A DNA stretch of 64,000 bases from Embiotoca jacksoni (taxonomy: Eukaryota; Chordata; Actinopteri; Embiotocidae), in contig JAKOON010000011.1 in assembly GCA_022577435.1 (NCBI GenBank), positions 16,462,818 to 16,526,817 on the forward strand. The letters run 5' to 3'. The number at the start of each line of letters is the position of its first letter. Within the stretch, counting starts at the first letter, position 1. A model generated the notes under the pieces. That model did no database searches. It saw only the letters and a list, made by a program, of their open reading frames with translations, and was not told the DNA's origin. This document shows, one piece after another, positions 12,239 to 23,077 of this stretch. Both the position numbers and the translations under genes were made by a program.

Positions 12239-13146
12239 AGTGGAAGTAACCCCGAAACTATGTTATAACGACCAACAGAAGTCTGTCTCTTCTCTCTGAC
12301 TTCTTTTAAAACACCAGCGTCAAAGCTGATTTACCAATCACTTGTAATTTACCTGTAAGTGTTTAAATGTTCTGAAATCATCCCAAGCTTTGTGCAGAAA
12401 CAAATATCAGTAGTTAATCAAAGAAATAGTAAATAGTGCCACAAGCATGACTCAGTTAGTTTCAGAGAACACTGACAGGATAAAAAAAAGGGCCCTAAAC
12501 TAGAGAGCAACATGCAAAGTCAGGAAATATTATACAACTATATTGGCCAATAAAATCTCATTTAAAATTATACATTAACAACACCTTTGTACCTTGATTG
12601 AGCCACTTACAGTGTAGTGTTTGCATAATTCTGCTGCACAATTCTGCTTTTGAAAGTATTCAAAATAGGAAATAGGTGTAAAGTGGTTTTATACTTCTAG
12701 ATGAAGAGAAACTTTTCAAGGGAAATGATCAACATAGCAACATAATCACTTTTTCTCACTTATTCATCAATGCCTAACATGCAAATGACACCTACACATG
12801 TTAAAAGCACAAAGCAGTGTTACAGCACTTAGTATAAACATTAAGAACATCGTGTTTTGTTTGAATAAATACTAGTTTTTCATGGATGGAATAACTCAGA
12901 ACAAAGACTTTGTACTGAAGTGGAGTTTGCACTCTATTTCAGTGATTGTATTCTCTCATGCCACATATTTACATTCAACTTTTTGCTTATAACCAAAAGC
13001 AGTTTCTTGTGTGTTCTCAAATTATTGGTGATACCGATGTAGGAAATCTAAAGTTGTTAAAAATGCAGATTATACGTCATATTTTAAGAGGAACAACATT
13101 TAAAACTCAACTTCTGTTAAAACACTGGCACAATTATCAAAGATGG
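12239..13146. other. Intergenic AT-rich region between sdad1 and klhl8
   Basis: No exon, RNA gene or clear regulatory block is recognised. The plus-strand reading frame at 12946-13275 has no family resemblance and overlaps the sdad1 3' UTR. Confidence 0.4.
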
Positions 13147-13152
13147 TTTATT
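13147..13152 (-). terminator. sdad1: Putative sdad1 polyadenylation signal
   Basis: AATAAA on the minus strand about 155 nt past the sdad1 stop codon (13306-13308). It would give a short 3' UTR, as is common for housekeeping genes. Motif and position only. Confidence 0.4.
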
Positions 13153-13305
13153 TCAGAGCAGTGTAAATGTATGCAGTTCATCCGCGGAAACGATACAATA
13201 ATATACCACAACTTTTACAGGCCACTTAAAGGATGCACAATATTATTTGACTCAGTCAAAGTTTCAGCTTGGTGACGGCCGTCTGACGGCAAACACGACG
13301 CTGTA

Positions 13306-16300
13306 CTACTTGTACTGCTTCTTCCGTTTCAGGAGGGAGTCCCGTAGGGCGAGCTAGACGGCAAACACAAAATATTTACAGTTAAAATGCAAAAAAAAAA
13401 TGGTTTAATCTTTACGGTTGATCAAATCAGTTTAGCCACAGACAAATAGATCTGAGTTACCTGTTTCTCTCTGAAGGAGCGTTTGCCTTTAGTTCTGACG
13501 CCCTGACTGTGTCTCATCATCATGAAGTTCTTGGTCTTCCTCTTCTCCCTGTTGCTGGTGCTGGCGTGAGGGTTCAGCTTCGACCGTTTCCTGACAAAGT
13601 CCTTCCGGTCGGTTCGTCCCGCCTAGAAAATCAAACACGTCATATAAGAGGTGAAATGATTAACCATCTTGTCAAATGGTTTAATGACACAAAATCTATC
13701 AACTGTTGAGGACTAAAAATGCAAAAAAAACCCAAAAAAAAATCTCTGGTTACAGCTTTTCAAATTTGGATATTTGCTTTTTTTAGACTACAATAACAGG
13801 AAAACTGATCTCTTACAAGTAATCTGATTATGTCAACAACAGCTGTAGGGAATAATTTTCATATATATAAATTATTTTGTTAACTAATACATGACATTTT
13901 ATACACCAAACAAGAAAATATCAATTGACTAATAAAAGATGACAAATCAGGTAATTGTTATCCACATCCCTACACATCATTATTATTATTATCATTACGC
14001 AATATACAAACTGTTGCTGTTTACTTTGTGCTTTTCTCAAAACATGTTTTCATATCATCCCACAGTTAGCGTCACATTTTACCATTGCTGTTGCCAGTCG
14101 TGTTTCTTTGTCTGCTTTTGGTTTCTTATGCAGTTTCTCAATGTTTCTCAAGGTCAGCACCTCCGACCTGAGAGAGTTGAAAAAAAGAAACAGCAATGTG
14201 ATTATTTATCATTATCAGCAAAGTCATGAACACAGAGCACACTCATATTTCAAGGAATAGCAAAGCTGTTTCACTAAAAAATATCGTGGAGACAAATTAA
14301 TCTCTGCAATCGATGGAAATCTTTAGGGTTCAAATCTCACTTGTTTTCACTCTCATCGTCGCTGTCCACAATCTTCCTCTTCTGGCCTTTGCCCGGTGCA
14401 GCGTTGACCTCCTTGGCCATCTGGACCAGACGGATCTTCTTGAAGTCGTCTTGGGTGAGGAGCCTGCTGCCGCTCACCGCTGCCGCCTTGGCTTTTCTCT
14501 CCTCAACTGGAATACTTCGAAGCTTCTCCGCCTGACAAAAACGCACAAAGTTTCACGTTAAAACAAAGTAAATGACCACGTTTCAGTAATCTTATCAAGA
14601 CATGCTTTTTTAAAAAAAATTTTTTATCCTCACCACTTCTCCTGTGTCTTCATCGGACGAGTGGTGAACGTCCACCCACTCCCCATCTTCATCCTCATCA
14701 CCGATGCTGGCGCTCTCCCAGCCGTCTGTTGAACAGCATGAAACAGTCTTTTATTCATCATACGTTACCTCCACATACAGAGAGAGAGAGAGAGAGAGAG
14801 AGCAGGGTGAAACTGGAGCCGACCTTCGTCTTCCTCTCCCTCTTTCTTCTCCGCCTCCTCATCCAGGACTTCGGCTCCGGGGATGTAGTCTTTAGCCTCC
14901 AGCTCTCCGTACTCTTTAATCGTGGCCTCTGTTGACGCCTCTGTCGGTCTCCCCTGGACAACAAGCATCGCTTACAATTACACACATGTAACTTCGGCAA
15001 TTCTCAGAATCGGAAAGAGTTTCTAAATATATTTAAAATGTTGCTTTTTTTTTTTCTTCTGTAAAGTACTTTGTAATTTTATTTGGAAAACTACAACATA
15101 AATAAAATGTCATGTTATTTTTTACTTTTGATTAAATCACACTTATCGGTATGACAATTAACTGACAACTAAAATGTCATGATCATGACAGCCCTAATAT
15201 TCAAAATGCTCCCATGTTTTGATTATTCAAAACAGGGGGTCTCCAGTTTTTTTTTTTCCCCCTCTCAGAGCTACTTTGACAAAATAAAAGTGTAACATTT
15301 ATTCACATAGCTGAGCTCCACCAAACCAGCTGAATAAGCTTCTTTTATGTGGACAATAACATGTTCATACTCATCACACACACATATGCTCAACGAGGAG
15401 CTCACAAGCTACCCGGTAGCTCACACATCACATAAAACATGCTGTCAAATCGGAGAGTGACTTTTCGTTTTGGAGTTCACAGTGAGCTCACCCTGTCCCT
15501 CTTGTGCAACATCTGTGGATTCAGATTCCTGAAAAGCTGGATCAGTCCTCTGGCCGACATCATCACATCTGAAATAAAGGTAAAGCACATTATGTCAAAC
15601 ACAAACACACACAGATGAATGATTCTATTCATATTATACAGTCTCCTATAAAAACAGGTCAATCACTCACTCTTGTCTTTGTGGTTCTTGTACTGGGCCA
15701 GGTCCTGCAGCAGGTCTTCATTGATGGAGAGCGGACAGCGAGCCGACACCTCCTTGATGGCATTAATACTGAGATACAAAAGAAAAAAAAAAGTCAAATT
15801 TACAGTAAAACGATAGCAACACTGAGAACAACAGCTACAAGACGATATGACTCTGTATGTCGGATTAAACATTCATCCCTTCATATTTTAATCCATAATC
15901 ACTTTGGATCACAGCAAGCAGAAAGCCGACAGAGTGTCATCGACTCACCCGACAGTCATGACCTCGCCCGAGTTCCTGTCCGTCACAAAGTTGTTGGCGA
16001 TGGTCATGATCACAGGTTCGATGATCTGCAGGAGTCAAGAGGATGAGCAGTGTTGCACGCTTACGTTAAATCTACTTCATTTACTGAATGAATCTGAAAT
16101 GTACCTCGGGGGGGACGAGTTGGTGGGAAGCCTGAGCAGCACACAGGAGGATCTTTGTCACCTCTGAAAAAGACAGCAGGTCGTTAGAAATGTTTCACCT
16201 ACGGAGGAGTCAACTTATGTCAGTGTGAGTTATTGTACCTCTCTGATGGGGCTGAAGAAACCTCTGGATGAAGGGATAAAAATTGAAGAGGAAGAGCTGC

Positions 16301-19300
16301 AGAAGGAAAGAAACACCGAATAAATACTCACTTTAAAATACTACATATGTATTACATGCTTTATTCACAGGATCACAGGCACAACAACATCTACTGTTTA
16401 AAACCAGAGTCAGGCTGCCGTTTCACTCATACTGTTTCATTTTAAAATACATAACTCACTGCAATAAGACTGTACAATAACTCACCTCTGGCAAAATCCA
16501 TCACACAACAATAACACCGTTGTCTGTTTTTCTTGTTTGTTTAAATATATATATATATATATATATATAAAAAGTTGAACTATTGTTTAGTTAGTTTTAA
16601 TTTAATTATTCTACTTTATTGTATATACTGTGCATTTTTATATTTAATATTTTTCACTGTGATTTTACTGCTTTCCTGAATCTATAAAAGCTGCTGTAGG
16701 GGGAAAAAATTTCCCCTTGGGGATTAATAAAGTAACTACCGACCTACCTACCGTCTGAACTATTCTGGTATTTTTAAACCCCAAAACCACAGACTTTTGA
16801 AAACGCTGCTGACCCGACTTAGGTTTGAAAACTCAAAGATATTCTGGAAGAGCAGAAACTCCTGCTTCCTCTCAGCCATGATTTGTCACACCACAGTTAC
16901 TTCATCCTTTTCCGGAAGCAAACAAACAATCTGCCTTGACCACTGGTGGTTAATTCAACATGAAAAACAAAATAAAGGCGTTCCTTGCCTTGTTGTTTAG
17001 GCCAGCAGCTGTTGTGCTGTTAAATTCTGCATTTTATAAAGCTACTACTGAATAAATGTGCAGGTGGAAAGCTATCGTTCCAACATTTAGTGACAACTCT
17101 CATGTCAAGCGGTGTTTGTCAGCCCTTAAAGGAGTGCTGGTGTTGCACTGTAGTCACCAAAGACAGTTTATCACCAGTTTTGGGTGACGTGTCCAGTGCA
17201 TGTGAAGAGTCGTGCGTTTTCAGGTGTGTCGGTACGGACAGATTATTTTTTAAATCGGGTTAAAATAAAAAAAATAAAAAATAAAAAAACGATGAGTCAC
17301 CAACCTCATGGATTCCAACCAGTCGGGAAATCAGCTCCATCATCATGATCTTCACCTCGAAGCGCTCTTTAGAGTTTTCCAACTGCTTCAAGAGTTTCTC
17401 TGAGAAATCTGAGTAAAAAGAGATGTTTGATATTTACAGTTCTGTAAAACTGTAGCACAAATGACGTCGGACAAATTGTTTGTCGTGGTGCTGCAGAGCG
17501 GACGGACGACTCTACCTTGAGGATCGTGAATCAGGTGAATTGCAGAGAAATTAAACACTTCCACTTTCCTCTTTTTCTTGTGTTTCTAAGAAAATAAAAG
17601 AAGAAAGAGTTATAATGATGAACACAGATGTACTGTGACTGAACACCGCCTCTGTAAAAGTTACATCAGTGGTACCTTGAGGACTTTCATGGCCTTCTCC
17701 ATCTTCTTCTTGTTTTTGGTGGTTTTCTTGCCGGTGGAGTATCGCACCATCAGGTCTCTCGTTGACGTTCCCTCGTTCTGAAAGATGAGACGGATTCTTT
17801 ACAAAAACAGCAGATCTAAACCGCATGTGTACATGTTTTAAAATGAATTATTCCTCATCTTCAAAAGCACTCTCTTCTTTAAACAACACGATCTTTGGTA
17901 CTCGCCTCTGATTCTGAATCGCTCCCATTTTTCTCATCTTCATCTTTGCCCAGGAAAAATTTAAGGCCCGCAACGACGACCTAAACAGGGAGAGTGACAG
18001 GTTAGAACGTATATATCGATTTTTCTGCATATTCAATCTAATATTGCTTTCCATCAAGAAACACGTACCTTTGTCACCTTGGAGAAGCACCCTGTTGTAA
18101 TGACATTCACTGTCTTGGCATCGTTCCTGTGACAATAACAAAGACACCGTCAGATCAACATAGTGCCGATTAATAAGAATTTACTGTGAAATAGGAGCTC
18201 GACAAATCGTGTTCAAGATTCAACCCACCATATGTTCCTGTTGTAAAGCTCCACCATCACATCCAAAGAGATCTTTGCTGCTATCGGGTTGCTGTCTCTC
18301 AGCATGGTGTACATGAAGTTCTGTAACGTCTGGAACAAACACAGGCAGTGAAGTGGCGATCGCTATCAATTGGTACGTAAGCAACACGTGTTCGTACTTA
18401 CTGTGTTGACTTTGTTGTTTTTGTGCTTCGCGTTGATGTTTTTGATGTCTGCCACAATGTGTGTGTAGAGTGTCTATCGGGGAGAGAGAGAGAAGCAAAT
18501 GTTTACATGCGAAACTAGAGGAGAGAGCACGACGTGAGGAAAATCAACAAACGTCTGAACACTGAAATATAAACAACACCAGAAAAGAGAGTTCAATAAT
18601 TGGGAGTTATGAGGGAATCACAAATGAGCAAAATCGTAATTGTAAAATAAGCAAACAAGCTGCACAAACTGACCCTCCAACCTAAACAGCATGTAGTCAT
18701 ATAATAACACACGAAAACACCTTTCAGTATTTTACCTTTCCTTGCAAAAACAAAACAAAGTACACTCCAAATCATATTATTTACAACTATATAACGATAC
18801 AGATGTGGAGACAGAGGAATGCTACGTTTCCTTCCGCAGATGTTTGAGGGCCGAGCGCTCTCACCTTCCTGAGCAGCTTGTCGTGACATCGCAGCAGCTC
18901 GAAGAAGAGCTCCAGGAGGCCCGTCGGGTCGATCAGCTGTTTGTTCCTCAGGAGAATCAGCGCTTTGCAGAAGGTCTGACGAGGACAGAAGAAACACAGA
19001 AACATGTCCAGTCATTTGCGCAACTAAAGCAAGTACAAGCAGCCCTTACCACACTTTTGTTTGTTTGCCAGCCTTCCTTCACCAGGTGTTTGTATTGTTT
19101 TTACACGTGGTTGTATTGATGAGTGGCAGGTGCTCTCACCATCCGGAGGTCTGCCTCCAGGACTGAATGGAAACTCATCAACAGCTGGGACAGCTCCTGA
19201 GGAAACGTGGACAGCTGCTGCTTGTAGCAGTGACCGACCTGAGGAGGAGGAGGAGGAGGCGGCGGAGGAGGAGGAGGAGGAGGAGTTTTAGCTACACATC

Positions 19301-19646
19301 TAACCGAAGACACGTTTAACCTTAAAACACAAACCACATTGGACCAGCTGTTACCTGAGCGAGAAACATGACCAGGTCCGCCAGCTCCTTGTTGGGTTGG
19401 TCAGGCTGCAGCTTGAAGATCTGCACATTGGACTGGTAGTGACGGTGCTGCTGCTGAAACTGTTTAAAGCAGAACAACAAACAGCGTGTTGACGAGGGCC
19501 TTCAGTCAACAAACAACCGGCTAACAACTTTAGCAATCTGAGCTAACAACACCTACCTCGTCTACGTACGACTGCGGATCTCTTTTTATAAGATTCTGGA
19601 GTTGAGGCAGGTTGTTTGGTAGCTTGTTGTTTTGTCGTCCGGACAT
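13306..19646 (-). CDS. sdad1: SDA1 domain-containing protein 1, 60S ribosome biogenesis factor
   Basis: Twenty-two exons: 19557-19646, 19355-19459, 19140-19238, 18865-18975, 18402-18473, 18229-18329, 18069-18126, 17906-17980, 17676-17777, 17516-17585, 17305-17408, 16239-16296, 16105-16163, 15949-16025, 15671-15768, 15492-15568, 14824-14953, 14634-14725, 14341-14531, 14083-14167, 13461-13622 and 13306-13353. Total 2,064 nt encoding 687 aa, the same length as human SDAD1. The N-terminus MSGRQNNKLPNNLPQLQNLI and helical-repeat blocks such as FCKALILLRNK and LLELFFELLRCHDKLLRK are diagnostic. An acidic stretch (about 495-525) and a basic C-terminus (KNFMMMRHSQ, then KRSFREKQ, ending KRKKQYK) fit a nucleolar protein. 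The yeast homologue Sda1 is needed for pre-60S maturation and export. Intron 8 appears to use a GC donor. Confidence 0.96.
14779..14802 (+). repeat. (AG)12 microsatellite in sdad1 intron 17
   Basis: A perfect AG dinucleotide run between sdad1 exons 17 and 18, read as CT on the transcribed strand. It starts 22 nt into the intron after the exon 17 donor (14822-14823). Confidence 0.9.
16544..16570. repeat. (TA)n microsatellite in sdad1 intron 11
   Basis: A perfect TA run immediately upstream of retroposon tail copy B, in the long intron between sdad1 exons 11 and 12. Confidence 0.85.
16620..16752 (+). repeat. Dispersed retroposon 3' tail, copy B
   Basis: This is the second copy of the element near 12.1-12.24 kb, in the same orientation: TGTATATACTGTGCATTTTT, ACTGCTTTCCT, GCTGCTGTAGG, TTTCCCCTTGGGGATTAATAA, AGTAACTACC and then CTAC units. 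It lies in sdad1 intron 11, antisense to the gene, and accounts for part of that intron's length. Confidence 0.65.
19241..19285 (+). repeat. (GGA)n trinucleotide repeat forming a splice tract
   Basis: A GGA/GGC triplet run, read on the sdad1 strand as CTC/CCG, directly abutting the acceptor AG of sdad1 exon 3 (exon edge 19238). The repeat therefore supplies the polypyrimidine tract of that intron. Confidence 0.9.
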
Positions 19647-19766
19647 GGTTAGAGATTATTTTGTCAATATGTTGAGGAAAACAAAAACAAAAGCTCAAAT
19701 GTACCTTTTTAAGAAGCAAGCGTGGCCAATGTGTACGCTGCCATTTAATTCCCAATGGGAAGTGCA

Positions 19767-19787
19767 GACGTCACGTCCGGTCACGTG
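19767..19787 (-). promoter_or_regulatory. sdad1: sdad1 promoter elements: CRE-like site and CACGTG E-box
   Basis: About 120-140 nt upstream of the sdad1 ATG are a CRE-like GTGACGTC (minus strand, 19767-19774) and a perfect palindromic CACGTG (19782-19787). An ETS-like GCGGAA follows near 19796-19801. CACGTG boxes are typical MYC/MAX targets in ribosome-biogenesis genes, which fits the function of SDAD1. Motif-level inference only. Confidence 0.5.
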
Positions 19788-20295
19788 GTCGTCATTTCCG
19801 CTTTAATTAAAGGGGACTTGCGTTTTATTTTCTGCTGTAGTTTAATGATCTAAACTTACGAACAATTGTCTGCGCTATGTGATTATAGACATAGACTGTA
19901 TATAAAAATGAAATATATATTTTATACTTGTAGTTTTATTTTAGCATCATTGGTTCACGTTAGAATAGACAGATTTATCAAACTGTTTTAGTCAAAAATA
20001 ATTTTTACTGATAAATTATGTTAAAAGAAATTAGTTATTAACACCATAGGATTGCACCTACTCTTAATTTGTAGACTTTTCATAAGCATTTGGAATTAAA
20101 TGCTTGTGTTAAAAGTAAAATGAGAATAAATACATAGTATTGTAAACAAAAACAAAAACAAAAGTCTTTTGCACAATGAAAAAAAAAAGAGTCTCTTTTG
20201 GACTTTTTTTTTTTTAGTTTTGTATTGTTGTTGAACTTTGGTTTGGTATGAACTGTTTTGGCTTATTCGCTCTCCGTAAGCCTTGAACCACGTGT

Positions 20296-20337
20296 GATAC
20301 CTGTGCGGGGCTCGAAGATACCTGTGCGGGGCTCGAA
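20296..20337. repeat. Exact 21-bp tandem duplication
   Basis: GATACCTGTGCGGGGCTCGAA-type units at 20296-20316 and 20317-20337 are identical. The second copy runs into the T-arm/B-box of the tRNA-like element, so the duplication arose at its 3' side. Confidence 0.9.
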
Positions 20338-20401
20338 CCCGTGTCCTCATGAGGCCGTTTTCCAGCTCGGCGTCGTAGACCGCTGGACTATCTTGGGCCC
20401 C
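20318..20401 (-). pseudogene. tRNA-like relic (class II, Leu/Ser-like)
   Basis: On the minus strand there is an A-box-like TAGTCCAGCGG (20380-20390), 40 nt of middle, then a B-box-like GGTTCGAGCCC (20329-20339). D-stem GTC/GAC, an anticodon-arm stem GCCG/CGGC and a small extra arm CCTC/GAGG can be drawn, as in leucine or serine tRNAs. The seven-base acceptor halves do not pair (CCCAAGA against ACAGGTA), the anticodon loop is too long, and the T-arm lies in a tandem duplication. I therefore call it a tRNA pseudogene or the head of a tRNA-derived SINE, not a working tRNA. Confidence 0.5.
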
Positions 20402-21163
20402 TGAGGATGATCCCCGGCAGGAGAAACTGTTTAACGGAGTTCACTCAGAGCTTCCAGCGACTCAACCGACCATCTGGTTAACTCAACAGGTAAAAGATTA
20501 TACTTCACCGAGGTTTTTATTAAAGGTTTAAATTCCACCTCGGCCTGTTGATGGTGATTCAACTTTCAGTGAAGTTGTAACGTTTGGAGATTTTGAAAAA
20601 GTTTTGCATACACTACACATTACAGGAAGATATTTAATATCACTGCAGACCCCCTTTGAAAACACGTATATCTACTATCCAAAGAATGTCTGCAGCAATT
20701 TTGGTCGCATTTGGATGAATATTTGTGGACGGTGGAGTTTATAGGTTGCAGTGAGTCAAAGATTTGTTCCAATGCTGTCCAATTCCAAGGAAGGGTGGCA
20801 CAGTACTACTGACTTTTAGCTGGAAGGTTGCGGGTTCAAATTGTAATATATAACAGTGCTTTCAGAATTGTTTTACAAATAAAAGAAATAATGAATATTT
20901 GCACCACCTGGTGGTAAAACAGGTGTAAGACAAGTCATCTCTGCTGGCTGCAGTTCTTCCTGCTTGACCTGCTACAATGTTTGCAGTCAATATTGTTGGA
21001 TTAGGTCGTTTAGGGGTGTTTATTAATTCAGGGCACCACAGATTCAACATTATCAGCATCGTCACTGATTCGCTGAGCAGTAACTTGTATGCGGTCACTT
21101 TCTAGTCATCTGCAGCTCAACCAGAGGATGAGCTGTAGATTTTCTGCCTCACAGTTCACTTGT

Positions 21164-21876
21164 TTTATTAGTCGGCAAACTGTGAAGAGTCGTGTTCAGT
21201 TAATGTTTCTGTAACTGAAGCTTTGAATGTGATGCAACTGTTTTACACGGCAGATAAATATCCAGAATGCTAAAACGCACAAAAATGACAAAAGACAAGA
21301 AAAATAAGTGATTCTTTTTTTTTTTTTGTAAATGAAACTTTCCTTTACACATTTAAAATGTATCCAGTTTAATTTTCAGGAGATGAATATGTACACTTTT
21401 AATTTCATCATTTAACTCAGGCAGTGAGCAGTAACTGTATAATAGATTTACATAGCAAATACTGACATAGTATTCTGTCAAGGCATGTTCCAGCATCAAA
21501 ATAGGCTTCAAAAGACACAATATTGTTCCACATAAAATATGAAATCACTGATCATTTCATAATCATTTTAGAATATCCAAGAATCTGAAAAAAACCAAAA
21601 AACCATTAGTGTTCTCTTGTAGGTGACAATAAGAAATACAATCAGCAGTTCTCTTAAATGCATTGAAAGGGGGTAGCAGCCAGAGAGAGAACTCAAAAAG
21701 CAAACATAAAAATATAGACTTCTTTAAAGGATTTACTCTCAAGGAACCGAATATTTTAAGGCATTAAAAAAAACAAAGACGTAGTGTATTTTGGCAATTT
21801 CTGCCTGTGTCAACTCTCATTTAGCTCTCGTGAAAGAGTCAGCCAGCTTCTACATGACAGCGATATGTGGTCTCTA
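21164..21876 (-). other. ptpn13: Probable ptpn13 3' UTR
   Basis: The sequence after the ptpn13 stop (21877-21879) is AT-rich and non-coding. AATAAA on the minus strand at 21164-21169 and ATTAAA at 21368-21373 are candidate polyadenylation signals. Length is inferred. Confidence 0.4.
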
Positions 21877-23077
21877 CTATCCTGAGATGTTTTCCTCTGC
21901 TTGAAGGCATCTGAGGACATAAAGGATCACTTGATAGCAGAAAATATACTGGTCCTGAAAAAGAAACAAAAAAAAAACAAACAGAAGGAGGGAAATATGT
22001 GAGAAAACATGGAAAATACTTAAATTGAGCAACTTAACACTAAAAGTAAACATTTAAAAGTCACCTCTGTCTGGACCATTCCCTGTCTCTGAAGTCTCAT
22101 ATTCCTTACGACATCTGAAATATCAAACTACAGACAAAATGTTTTATTCAACTGCAGTCAAAATGTGACAAAAGACAATAAGAACAGAAGCTTCCTTATG
22201 AAGATATTTACGTCAGCATCTTTACTGATGAGCCCCAGAACCACGTCGACACAGATGAGGGTCCCCGAACGCCCGATGCCTGCGCTGCAGTGTGTGATGA
22301 TGGGCCCCGATCGATGAACGTGCCTCATGTAAGAAATGAAGGTGAGCAGCTGGTCGGGTTGGGACGGCGTCCCGTGGTCGGGCCACCCGGTGTAGTTTAG
22401 ATGAGTTACAAGCTGGATTTCATTTGTCTGGACGCAGGGGAACTCTTATGTTAATGTGCTCATTTTAAGGGTCTTAAAAGCTTAAATAATCATAAGAACA
22501 TTCACGTAAAAATGATTCACCTGGATATCTTTGACCTCGATGTGTCGGATGACAAAGTTGTCCAGATACTGGTCTTCGATCAGCGTGATCTGTAACCTGT
22601 CGTCCACCATCTCCGCCGTCCTCGGTGTGTCCGGCCAGTACCGCTGACATTTCACTTTGCCCCCCTCCACCTCCTGCGTCATCATAGCGATCACGTTGGA
22701 CTTCTGCTCCCACACCATTTGCCAAAAGTCCCCCAGAGTGGTGGGTAAAGGTCCCTGGCAGGCGATGTACATGAAGTCCTCGTCAGTCACTGGCATCTTA
22801 ATGAAGTTGGCGTTGATGTAGCCTCCGTCTTTGCCGAGAACAACTCGAGTCGTGTCGACTAGAACACAAAAGAGCAGAAAAAAAACCAAATCAAATTATA
22901 TCCAATATTTTTGTCTCCAAGCCGCCAATGCTCCCGTCATGAAATGTTTTGCGGATAGAGGACAATATATCTGTTGATTTTCTTACATGGAACAATATTC
23001 TTGTAGCGGTTCTTCTTCTTGTTCTCCTTCGTCTGACCGATTAAACAATCGTCCAGCGGCTGGAGATTCTGAAGATT
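21877..23077 (-). CDS. ptpn13: ptpn13 exons 44-48: tyrosine phosphatase domain
   Basis: Exons 22987-23077, 22521-22858, 22212-22427, 22065-22127 and 21877-21954. Motifs in order: KENKKKNRYKNIVP (substrate loop), GGYINANFIKMP, YIACQGPLPTTLGDFWQMVW, VIAMMTQEVEGGKVKCQRYW, GWPDHGTPSQP (WPD loop with the general acid Asp), HCSAGIGRSG (P-loop with catalytic Cys and Arg), and the Q-loop-like QRQGMVQTEDQY. All catalytic residues are present, so the enzyme should be active. The C-terminus after the last helix is short (QAEENISG). Confidence 0.95.

Larger units (their letters stand above)
19802..21163. other. Intergenic region between the ptpn13 3' end and the sdad1 promoter
   Basis: Apart from the tRNA-like relic and its duplication, no feature is recognised. 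The sequence is AT-rich with short homopolymer runs. Confidence 0.4.

Noticed and set aside
12946..13275. Plus-strand 109-codon frame
   Set aside because: AT-rich intergenic/3' UTR sequence with no homology; the length is plausible by chance.
15615..16046. Plus-strand 143-codon frame
   Set aside because: Antisense shadow across sdad1 exons 14 and 15; codons match no known family.
20318..20401. A functional tRNA gene
   Set aside because: The acceptor stem does not pair and the anticodon loop is too long, despite good A and B boxes.
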